From Podochytrium sp. JEL0797 (taxonomy: Eukaryota > Chytridiomycota > Chytridiomycetes > Chytridiales > Chytriomycetaceae): DNA of 14,734 bases. Position numbers and translations under genes: made by a program. Numbering within the stretch: the stretch's first letter is position 1; every line of letters begins with the position of its first letter. Below the pieces are notes generated by a model, which saw nothing but the letters and a program-made list of their open reading frames with translations, made no database searches and had not been told where the DNA came from. The DNA lies in contig JADGJG010000650.1 of the NCBI GenBank assembly GCA_027596195.1, positions 1-14,734 of the forward strand. Reading direction: 5' to 3'. Below are positions 1 through 9,449 of this stretch, piece after piece.

Positions 1-261
1 ACAAAGTGCTGAGCTCGAAATTCGGCATTTTGAATGAGTTTTCAAAATGGGGTTTGATGATCGAAACAAACTGTTGATTGGCTCATGCAAATCGAAACTG
101 GCTCCAATTCTATATTGCGTCATTTATTTGAATCATTAATTCGCGTTATTCACAAAGTGCTGAGCTCGAAATTCGGCATTTTGAATGAGTTTTCAAAATG
201 GGGTTTGATGATCGAAACAAACTGTTGATTGGCTCATGCAAATCGAAACTAGCTCCAATTC
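1..261. repeat. Direct duplication of a 110-bp unit at the left window edge
   Basis: Positions 1-110 and 152-261 are the same sequence at a period of 151 bp, with one mismatch (G at 100, A at 251). The 41 bp between them (111-151) are AT-rich and unrelated to the unit. The first copy begins exactly at the window edge, so the array may extend to the left. It lies beyond the 3' end of the glucosamine-6-phosphate deaminase gene. I see no open frame in it. It could be a minisatellite, a recent local duplication, or an assembly duplication. Confidence 0.95.
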
Positions 262-319
262 AATAAGTTGTCGAATAAGGGCGAATTTCATGCCCTGAAC
301 CGGAATCATACATATTAAA

Positions 320-329
320 TTTATTTATT
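320..329 (-). terminator. Two overlapping AATAAA signals at the stop codon of the deaminase gene
   Basis: On the minus strand AATAAA occurs at 329-324 and again at 325-320. The TAA stop (327-325) lies inside the first hexamer. If these are used, cleavage would give a very short 3' UTR. The downstream sequence is AT-rich. Confidence 0.5.
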
Positions 330-1567
330 CGAAATAGCGGACTTTTCCGTCCAAGCCAACCTTGCTTCCCTCCGTGGTCAACAGGCTGTGCACCTTCTCA
401 ATAGACTTGAAGTACTTGACCGTCTTGACGTGCAACTCCAACGTGGCGTCCTCGTCACACACAATCATTCCACGGGGGTGCAACTGAATCGCAGAAACAG
501 TCCACATGTGGTTCACACCCTCCTCGATACACTTGGCAAGCGCGTTGGCTTTGCTGGCACCAGAGATGATGACCAAGACTTCACGAGCGTCCATGACGGT
601 TCCGACACCAACGGTGAGGGAGAGCTTGGGCACCTTGTGCACGTCTCCGCCAAAGAATCTGGCGTTGGCAATCATGGTCTCATAGGCGAGGGTCTTGATG
701 CGGGTACGAGATGAGAGGGACGATCCCGGCTCGTTGAAGGCAATGTGTCCGTCGGGGCCGATTCCTGCGATTGTAAAGATGAGAAACACTTCGAGTGATA
801 ACGGGGAGGAGTGCTGCGAAGCCGCAGGTCGGATCAGAAGCGCATCCAGCAAATCCGAAATCCCCCACAAACGAGGTGACTCAGAACGAGTCGGCAGCAA
901 TTCGAAGCCGAAGATAAAGAGAATACACACCTCCCATGAAGAGCTCGATTCCACCAACAGCGGCAATCTTGGCCTCGTATTCGGTGCACTCCTTCTCCAA
1001 GTCCTTTGCGTTTCCGTCGAGGATGTTCACGTTCTGGGGTTGAATGTCGACGTGCTTGAAGAGGTTCTCCCACATGAAGGTGTGGTAAGACTCGGGGTGG
1101 TCGCGGGGAAGGTGAACGTATTCGTCCTGGAGAGTGAAGTTGGGTCAGAACAAATTGCTTATCGTGTTGGGCAATCGCCCCGAAGATGGAGAACCGCGAA
1201 GAAACTGCTGCGGCACCAACTAGTAGGCTTTAACTCACCATGTTGAAGGTAATGACGTTCTTGAAAGAAAGCATGCCCTCTCTGTGGAACTGCACAAGCT
1301 TCTTGTAAACTCCGATCGGGGAGGATCCAGTGGGCAGTCCGAGGACAAAGGGACGCTCAGCAGTGGGTGCGAATTCGTTGATGCGGGCAACGAGGTACTC
1401 GGCAGTGTACGTGGTGACGTCTGCGATAAGCCAAAAAAGAGTGGTGAGCAACGCTGGAATACGCAAAAGCCGCACACGGAGGATCGGGGATAGCACACTG
1501 TGTGCCAACAGGCTGATCGCAAGTGCCGATGCGTACCTTCGTATTTGTCCTTGATGATGAGTCTCAT
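325..1567 (-). CDS. Glucosamine-6-phosphate deaminase (4 exons, 282 aa)
   Basis: This enzyme converts glucosamine-6-phosphate and water to fructose-6-phosphate and ammonia. It is the last step of amino-sugar and chitin-monomer catabolism in the cytosol. Exons on the minus strand are 1567-1537, 1420-1239, 1126-931 and 764-325. Introns are 116, 112 and 166 nt with GTACGC, GTGAGT and GTGTGT donors, and phases close exactly. The protein starts [10 protein letters not shown] and carries [33 protein letters not shown] and [16 protein letters not shown]. Asp72, Asp141, His143 and Glu148 fall at the same numbers as the catalytic residues of E. coli NagB, which supports the splice model. Length fits the family (about 266-289 aa). 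It is divergent from hexokinase. The bacterial homologue is nagB and the animal one GNPDA. I leave the symbol blank because the local name is unknown. Confidence 0.95.
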
Positions 1568-2136
1568 GTTTGGAGTTTGAGTGAGAGAAAAAGGGCAGCC
1601 TTGTTTTTTTCGCTGCCTTTTGAGGAGAGTGGTGACTCATCAAACTGGGGAGCCTCCTTCTTATCTTTTTTTTGTAATCGCCACCCGTTAACAATAACAA
1701 TTCGATAGCGAGAAAGGAGGAGAGTGAATCTCAAGGCAGTGGTCAAACCCGGTCAACCTGCTTAAACGCACTCCTTGCCATCCACGTGACCGCTCTTATC
1801 AGTCTTTTTTCATTGCCTAGTGCCGAGCCACCCAACACTGAGGCTGAGAAGATGCACGAGTTCTTCCCGCCAACAAGCGCAACTCGGTCCTCGTCGGGCC
1901 CTCTGCCGATTTCCGCGCCACGACGCCCTTGACGAACCGCGCCCTCAACTTCGGATAAGCCGTGCTGCCAAGCAGGGAATTCGTAATCCGCGATAAGCCG
2001 TGCCCCATCGAGGGTTCGATTCGACCCATTCATTCTGAACCCTCCTCCTGCAGGCCTTTCTTATCCTCACTGACGTCGTCTGGTCTAACTGCCCACCGGT
2101 CATTCCAGCACCCCGACTCGGTCGAAATCATTCGAC
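1568..2136. other. Divergent upstream region between the deaminase gene and the hexokinase side
   Basis: About 570 bp. The part next to the deaminase start contains an inverted repeat, GGCAGC (1594-1599) and GCTGCC (1612-1617), with flanking A and T runs that extend the pairing. In the deaminase transcript this would be a 5' UTR hairpin. From about 1800 to 2100 base composition becomes GC-richer and coding-like. Open stretches exist in several frames on both strands (for example 2033-1743 minus, 96 codons), but none matches a family I know and no splice model is convincing. Direct repeats of GATAAGCCGTGC lie at 1954-1965 and 1992-2003. It may be a gene relic or unrecognised upstream exons of the small candidate gene that follows. 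Confidence 0.4.
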
Positions 2137-2470
2137 ATGCTCAAATGCATCCGCGCCGATTCATCCTTCATCGAACTGTGCCCTGCGGGTGGTGGATTAT
2201 ATTCCGCCGAAAACCCGCCCATCTTCAAGGGCAACAAGACTCTGCTTGCACCCAGATTCTTGGAGGTTCAAATCGACGGTGAGCGCAGACTGAAGAGCTT
2301 TCACGGTTTCGGTGGGACTGCGAGGCGGAATGGCGTACTTAGACGCGGTCGATCATTGCGAAACCCCCATCTTCAACTTCTGTATCGGCAATAGGGCCTC
2401 CCGACCACCTCCCGGCAGGTCGAATTTTCTGGCTTATCGCCAATATAAAGAGAGGTGTTCTTTCCAATAA
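2137..2470 (+). CDS. Possible small two-exon gene, 89 aa, unknown function
   Basis: An ATG at 2137 opens 47 codons plus one base, followed by a good donor (GACG|GTGAGC at 2279). An acceptor TACTTAG ends at 2342, giving a 64-nt intron. Splicing restores an open frame for 41 more residues to TAA at 2468-2470, and that stop lies inside an AATAAA (2466-2471). The peptide starts MLKCIRADSSFIELC, has a Cys-Pro-Ala-Gly-Gly-Gly stretch near residue 15 and ends in a basic, Pro- and Arg-containing tail. No signal peptide or transmembrane segment is evident. I do not recognise the family. In favour are the donor, intron size, frame closure and polyA signal. Against it are the short length and lack of known homology. 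The frame is open 5' of the ATG back to 2089, so an upstream exon is possible. Confidence 0.35.
2444..2449 (+). promoter_or_regulatory. TATA-like element upstream of hexokinase
   Basis: TATAAA lies about 235 bp before the hexokinase ATG. It overlaps the last codons of the possible small gene, so it may be a chance match. Confidence 0.2.
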
Positions 2471-2584
2471 ATTGATTTATTCTTCAGCAATTTAATTATT
2501 TTGAATTTCGACCGGTGTTAACCAAAGTCGCCGAGAGACGCGGAAAGAAATCTCTTCCTTCCTCCCCCTGAGCGTTAAAAAATC

Positions 2585-2615
2585 GAACTACTATATCCGA
2601 ACTACTATATCCGAA
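2585..2615 (+). repeat. 14-bp tandem repeat in the hexokinase promoter region
   Basis: GAACTACTATATCC occurs at 2585-2598 and 2599-2612, followed by a third partial copy (GAA). It lies 70-100 bp before the hexokinase ATG, so it could be a regulatory element or a microsatellite-like slip. Confidence 0.85.
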
Positions 2616-2682
2616 TTTTTAATGGCGTGGGCGTGATGAAAAGCCGCCGAAACCCTCCAAGAAAAACCACAAAAACCCAAAC

Positions 2683-4442
<1,760 letters not shown>

Positions 4443-4505
4443 ATCACGAGCGAGATGCTTTGTCTCTATAATTCTATGTATTTCGCTATGTTGTCCGTCG
4501 AGAAT

Positions 4506-4511
4506 AATAAA
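4506..4511 (+). terminator. AATAAA polyadenylation signal of hexokinase
   Basis: It lies 64 bp after the TAA stop, inside the 157-bp gap between two convergent stop codons. Confidence 0.6.
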
Positions 4512-4566
4512 TCTGCTCATCAGCCACGAAAAAAGGATGAAAACTTCCGTCATGCTTGTTTGGGTG

Positions 4567-4572
4567 TTTATT
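4567..4572 (-). terminator. AATAAA polyadenylation signal of dolichol kinase
   Basis: The plus-strand TTTATT reads AATAAA on the minus strand, 28 bp past the dolichol kinase TGA. With the hexokinase signal 55 bp away on the other strand, the 3' ends of the two transcripts probably come very close or overlap. Confidence 0.55.
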
Positions 4573-4599
4573 TGGAAACATTAAAAAGGGGGTGTATTT

Positions 4600-6535
4600 T
4601 CATAAAAGATAATCTACAGATATGCTAATAAGCGGAAGCAGCAAGTTGTCGTTCTGAACACTGTAAATAAAAAAATCAGTCGCGAAAATTCACAAACCCG
4701 CCAAAAAAAACCCCCAAATCGCGTGCATGCATACCTTGAAGCCTCCAACAACCCCGACCCCACCCCCAACAACACACACGCCCCAAACATACTCCCCACA
4801 AACGCCACCGTCCCTTCCACCGTTTTCCCCCCACCCCCACCCCACTTGACTTTCCCATACCGATACCCCACCACACTCGCACACGCATCCGCGACCCCCA
4901 ACGCAACAACGCCATACAACCCCGCACGACCCCCATCCTCCACCATCGCGTCGATATACACAGTCAACGCACACCCGAGGAGAAGGTAAAAATGACTGAG
5001 GATGAATACCCCACGGTCCTTGTTGTCGAGAAAGTTTCTGAGAAACACGGAAATGTTGTGTCCGAAGGGCCAGACGGTGAAGACGCGGATGTATTCAATG
5101 AGGATGAGGGCAGAGAGGGCGACGCTGAAGGAGAGACGCATGATTTTGTTCTAGACAACAAAAAAGAAGGGGGAGTGAGTGAATAAGAAATGCGAGCCAA
5201 AATCTCGAAACTTACATCCACCAAATACCCCGGAACAAACATAACAATCGCCAACACATGAAAATACTTCCTCTTAAAATTCAAATACGTGAGTCCCTTC
5301 TTGCTCTTGACCTCTCCACCACCACCCCCAACCGCCGAATCAACCCCGCCAAACTGCACAACCGCCAACAAAACACCCACACCCACAACCAACACCCAAT
5401 ACACAAGCAACCCAATCCTCCCAACAGGCTGTTCAATCACAAACCCAACAAGCCACAAGAACGGATCCCGATGTCCAGGAAGCACGAGCAAAGTCCACGG
5501 CCGAATCACACACACAATCATTCCCAAAATCGCAGCGTAAAACAGCATAGACAGTTTCACAACCTCCGCTGCCCCAACCGCACGATCCAAGTTGGTCTCT
5601 TCACGTTTGCGGGGTTTCTCCGACCCGAGACTTTTCTGGCGTGTTTGAATCCGCGACAGAATCGGCATAGTCGCGAATCCAATCAAAATCATTCCGAGAA
5701 TCAGACCTTGAGACAGAAAGTGAATCGGGTCGCGCTCAATCGTCAGGATGGCTGGGATGTAGGTAGGGAACACCTGAAATGCGCGCGATTTCAGCCTCGA
5801 TTTCGCGAAAAGGGCTCGTAAATCACACAAACCTTTCCAATCGTCCCAAACGCCGTGTCCAAAACAAACAGCACAATCAAATCACTCATGATCATGGCTT
5901 CGCCGAGGGTAAAACAACTTTTCAAAACCTTGAGCAAACTCAAGACGGTCAACAGAGTGGCAACGAGGGGAGTCGCAAGCATCGGCACAATCGCATACAA
6001 CGAGAGTCCTTGAGAGACTTCGACTTAGTTGCCACACCATGATTCCCTGTTACGAACTCACCTCGCACTGCCGCCAGTTCCAACTCAGAACCGCCAACAA
6101 CCCCCGCCAACAACACAACCACCACCCAACTCCCTTTCACATCTTGAACCCCCATCGCCACTTTTCCAACAGCCGAACACAAACTCATGCAAAGCATCAA
6201 CGTGACGTACGGGATCGATTCGTTTGAAGCTTGCGACCGCTCAAGCTGCACCAAACAAGAAGCCAACACAAGCGGAACAATCACAAGGGAAACCGAAACG
6301 CCTTGTTCGTTCAGGTTTTCGAGGCGGTAGGGGCTGAGTTTGCGGGCCGTGTGGGGGAGGAGGGCGACGAACGAGATGCAGGCAAGGGCTTGTGTTCAAC
6401 GATTGGGATCAGACCATGCGTAAATCTGGCTTTCGTAACGGCTTTACCGAGACATAATCCGCTGTGATCGTAGGTGTAAAGTCGAAAGGCGGCGAGGAGG
6501 GTTGGGAGGGCCACAATGACCCGTTCCGGCGTCAT
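4600..6535 (-). CDS. Dolichol kinase (6 exons, 541 aa), ER membrane
   Basis: CTP-dependent phosphorylation of dolichol to dolichyl phosphate, the lipid carrier for N-glycosylation, O-mannosylation and GPI anchors; yeast SEC59 and human DOLK family. Exons on the minus strand are 6535-6448, 6388-6062, 6008-5833, 5773-5216, 5150-4735 and 4660-4600. Introns are 59, 53, 59, 65 and 74 nt, and all phases close. The protein is strongly hydrophobic with many membrane segments. Family marks are FKRKYFHVLAIVMFVPGYL near residues 363-381, VALGVADACASVVG near 465-478, and VKWGGGGGKTVEGTVAF near 484-500 (the CTP-binding region). A C-terminal QNDNLLLPL is encoded by the tiny last exon. Length matches human DOLK (538 aa). 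Exon 5 is unusually G-rich on the coding strand, which explains the C-rich stretch near 4740-4960. It is divergent from the PaaK-like gene. Confidence 0.93.
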
Positions 6536-6683
6536 TTTTGCAATCGCAAGATTTGCGCTTGCAACTTCTTCTCCTCACGACTAAGAATCACATGGGAGCT
6601 TTACAAGCGCGAATTACACACAAACAAGGAAGAGGAGAAATTAATATCTTTTAAGCGCGTTCTTGCCGAAATCCTCCAAAAAA
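6536..6683. promoter_or_regulatory. 148-bp bidirectional promoter region
   Basis: The two divergent start codons (dolichol kinase ATG at 6535 minus, PaaK-like ATG at 6684 plus) are 148 bp apart. Both 5' UTRs and core promoters must fit here unless transcripts start within the neighbouring gene. The half next to the PaaK-like gene is A-rich and ends in an A run just before its ATG. Confidence 0.6.
6538..6564. repeat. 27-bp inverted repeat next to the dolichol kinase start
   Basis: TTGCAATCGCAA (6538-6549) and TTGCGCTTGCAA (6553-6564) are inverted copies with 11 of 12 positions paired and a 3-base centre, GAT. The repeat ends two bases before the dolichol kinase ATG. It could be a protein-binding palindrome in the shared promoter or a hairpin in the dolichol kinase 5' UTR. 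Confidence 0.8.
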
Positions 6684-8252
6684 ATGCAAGCCATCGCCCA
6701 AGCCAACGCTCACGCCTTGCAAGCGTTTCTCACAACACCTCTGGACCAGTTGATCCACAAAGACAATGACGGAACCCCCCGCCCTGCCGCATTCGCGGGG
6801 CACCTTCCCGCCCTGTTGGCGGCCGCGGCGAAAGTCCGCAACTTTTCCAATTACGGCGATTTCGCCGCAACCTTCGACGCCACGCCCTTCAAAGGAAAGC
6901 GAGACTTCGACCTCCATCTCAACAGCCGATGCATTGACGGCGTCCTCTCTGGCATGGAAATCATTCATGTGTCTTCTGGGTCCGGCGGAATCCCGACATT
7001 TTGGGGCCGCAATCTGTCGGAAGAACTCGCGGTTGCTGTTCGCTTTGAGCAAATCTTTCTGGATGCTTTCGAAGCAGATCGAGTTTCGACTCTTGTTGTT
7101 GTCGCTTTGCCAATGGGTTCGTGGGTCGGCGGCTTGTTCACGACTTTCTGTGCGAGGTCGGTGTTTTGCCCTCGATTCCATCGATGCTTGTTCCCTGCGC
7201 TCCATTCCATTCTCATACTAACCCGATAACATAGATATCTGGCCCAAAAGGGATACAAAATATCTATCATCTCTCCCGGAAACAACATTCCCGAAATCCT
7301 CCGCGTCATTACCGCCTTGTCTCCTTCGTTCCAACAAACCGTCATCGCAGGATACCCCCCCTTTGTCAAATCCGTCATCGACCAAGGCCTATCCCTCAAC
7401 CTCCCTTGGCCCTCCTTCCACATCAAGTGCATCTTTGCAGGGGAAGTGTTTTCGGAAGAGTGGCGACACCTCGTGGCCCAACGTGCAGGGATTCAAGAAC
7501 CACTCAAGAGCATTGTTTCGATTTACGGGACGGCGGATTGTGGGGTTCTTGGGAACGAGACGGTGCTGTCGGCCACGATTCGGAGTTTCCTTGCTTCCAG
7601 ACCGGAGCTGATGGCCAAGTTGTTTGGCAAGCAGCGGATTCCTAGTTTTATGCAATATGATCCACTGTCGCGGTTCTTTGAGACGCACCCCGAGGATGGA
7701 ACTTTGGTGGTTACTACGATGCCTCCAGCGGATTGGCGAATGTCAATGCCACTGGTTCGCTATTGCATCGGAGACTCTGGTGGCGTGATTGGGTTCGACG
7801 CACTGATGCAGTTTTTGAAACACGAGGCCGAATTTGACGCGTTGAATGCGGTTGGGAGTGATAGTGTTGTTCGCAGATTGCCCTTCGTGTGGGTATTTGG
7901 GAGGGCGTTTTGGACAGTGTCAATGTATGGCGCGAACGTGTTTGTGGAAAACGTGATGGTGGGGTTGGAGCAGCCAAGTGTGCATAATCTTGTGACTGGC
8001 AAGTTTGTCTTGTCGGTCAGTGACAATGTGGACGATGTGAGACTTTTGGTTCGTGTGGAATTGGCGAAGGGTGTCTCTGGTAATGGAGATGTGGAGCTGC
8101 GTGTTGCGGAATCGATCAAACACGAGTTGAGGCGATTGAATTCGGAGTTCAAGAATTATGTGCCGGAGGAGAAGCAGGTTCCGATTGTGGAGCTTTACGA
8201 GTTTGGGGATGGAAAGTGGTTTCCCATTGGAGTGAAGCACAGTTATATTTGA
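6684..8252 (+). CDS. PaaK-like AMP-forming ligase, substrate unknown (2 exons, 496 aa)
   Basis: This looks like an adenylate-forming enzyme of the phenylacetate-CoA ligase (PaaK/CapK-like) type, which activates a carboxylic acid with ATP. Exons are 6684-7156 and 7235-8252. The 78-nt intron has a clear TACTAAC branch site. Motifs in order: a Ser/Gly-rich nucleotide loop SSGSGGIPTFW (97-107), IYGTADCGVLGNE (254-266), corresponding to the YGxTE core, and PLVRYCIGDSGGV (330-342), corresponding to the RYxxGD motif. The C-terminus ends in KWFPIGVKHSYI. No classical C-terminal PKTxSGK motif is present, as in other PaaK-like enzymes; Lys492 may replace it. No signal peptide is seen. The start is the ATG after the A run; the frame is open upstream without another ATG. 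A GH3-like acyl-adenylating enzyme is the alternative. Neighbours give no hint of the substrate. Confidence 0.8.
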
Positions 8253-8320
8253 AGGGGGGAAAAGAGGGAAGAAGGAGAGAAGAGGGAATTAGAAGAAGTA
8301 TTTCCATTTTCCCACTCGAA

Positions 8321-8940
8321 ATGACCAACGAAGAAGAAGCGCTTTGGGCCGAGATGTCGTTTCGGCTCGAGAGTCTCGCGCAGCGCGTCGACGCGATCGA
8401 CGATGACTTGGCTTCACTTTGCGCGACGGCGCCGCCTGTTGACGCGGCGCCCTTGACGCCCTTGACCCCTCGCAACGCCGCATTGGCGCCACGCACGCCA
8501 CGCACCCCTCGCGAACAAGAACACGAACACGAACACGAACAAGGACACAAACAACGAAAGCGCGCGCGCGCTTCTCCCTCGCTGTGCGTTAGCGCCCAGC
8601 ACGACATTTGCACCCTGTTCCAAGAAAACCGCTGCGACAAACCGCCACACAACCTGTTCCACGTCTGCATGCTGTGCGACGACTACGCTGCGAACCACTC
8701 GCTGAGAATGTGTCCGAAAGCTGAACTGGCTGTCTGGAAGCGTGCGTACTGTCTGTTTTGGTGCGTGTGCTGCGCCCCTTTTTCTGCTTTCTCTCTCAAG
8801 CGCATTCTCTCTGATGCATTCTCTCTCATCCTTTAAAAAGGAACCGCGGCTGGTGCAAGCACAGAGACTGCTCCAAGCCACACAAGTGTTTGAAATGCGA
8901 TTCGCGTTCGCACGGTTCAAGAGACTGCCCTGAAAACTGA
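8321..8940 (+). CDS. Small protein with two composite CCCH/CCHC zinc modules, copy A (2 exons, 179 aa)
   Basis: The function is unknown. Exons are 8321-8760 and 8841-8940; the 80-nt intron interrupts a Trp codon inside the second module. Residues 2-33 look helical (possible coiled coil). Residues 40-66 hold repeated Thr-Pro dipeptides, 66-75 a His-Glu repeat, and 78-84 a basic patch. Module 1 uses Cys97, Cys105, His110, His114, Cys116, Cys119, His126 and Cys131. Module 2 uses Cys144, Cys152, Cys157, His161, Cys163, Cys166, His171 and Cys176, and contains SKPHKCLKCDSRSHG. The pattern is C-x7-C-x4-C-x3-H-x-C-x2-C-x4-H-x4-C: a CCCH-like half followed directly by a canonical CCHC zinc knuckle. 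Such arrangements suggest RNA or single-stranded DNA binding. It lies 68 bp after the PaaK-like stop and has a paralogue on the opposite strand at 9450-10052. Splicing is supported by alignment to that paralogue. Confidence 0.8.
8513..8545 (+). repeat. Hexanucleotide GAACAC-like repeat inside zinc-module gene A
   Basis: About five imperfect copies of GAACAC/GAACAA encode alternating Glu-His/Gln. A short CG dinucleotide run follows near 8560-8571 and encodes Arg-Ala repeats. Length variation here would stay in frame. Confidence 0.75.
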
Positions 8941-9449
8941 AGTGTGTTTTGACGTACGCGTGCGTCGTATTTTGCGTGTCGCTTGCAATGAATAACATCA
9001 TCACAAACCATTCCCGAATGATGGCATCCACCAGACAGAGCCCGCCTCACTTCTCTCTGCGAAGAAAATAGGTGGCCCGTTAAAATGCGAAAGGCTGGCA
9101 GCCGAGGTATACATCTTGCGTCTCAACACTCGTGTTCGAAATGTCCCTTCACGAGGTAGAGAATCCATTGCCCGTTATCACGCGGACCGGAAGGCGGTGG
9201 GAATCCGGGTCATTTTTTCATGTCGACTGCATCGATGCGTGAGGTGTGATTCGAGACTACACGGTGTAATGAGAATCGAATGTTTGCATTCGCATACAAG
9301 CGAGAACGACTCCTGGGGGGCCGTGTTCAAAATCAAGCAGAAACACTGCTGCGCACAATCGGGTCGCTTAAAGATTCATTTCAAAGATAAAAAAGCAGTA
9401 GCAATAACAGAACCTCCGTCAAGCAAAAGATCAACACGCAACTCAAAAA
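8941..9449. other. Region between the convergent zinc-module genes
   Basis: About 510 bp. Apart from the relic at 9124-9283 I see no gene, no clear AATAAA for either flanking gene, and no long repeat. Confidence 0.5.
9124..9283 (+). pseudogene. Decayed third copy of the zinc-module gene
   Basis: At 9221-9283 the plus strand encodes a peptide starting CRLHRCVRCDSRLHG and ending IEC. This matches module 2 of copy A (HKCLKCDSRSHG, 8 of 12 residues identical to HRCVRCDSRLHG) and of copy B (HLCLRCDSEEHG). About 80 bp upstream, in another frame, QHSCSKC (9124-9144) resembles the first-module HxCxxC. The two parts are in different frames with a stop (9157-9159) between them. There is no in-frame ATG for the second part, the SKPH segment has lost about one codon plus bases, and the final Cys spacing is x6 instead of x4. 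I read it as a broken relic. The first part is weak on its own; the second part is good. Confidence 0.5.

Noticed and set aside
1..261. CRISPR-like array
   Set aside because: There are only two long copies, the spacing is wrong, no spacers are visible and the genome is eukaryotic.
2016..2031. tRNA T-arm-like string GGTTCGATT in the deaminase-hexokinase gap
   Set aside because: The bases on either side do not pair into a T stem, and no acceptor, D or anticodon arm could be placed around it on either strand.
6651..7205. A 184-codon minus-strand frame opposite the PaaK-like gene
   Set aside because: It lies antisense to exon 1 and its intron, shows no motif and ends across the promoter. The plus strand carries the enzyme motifs.
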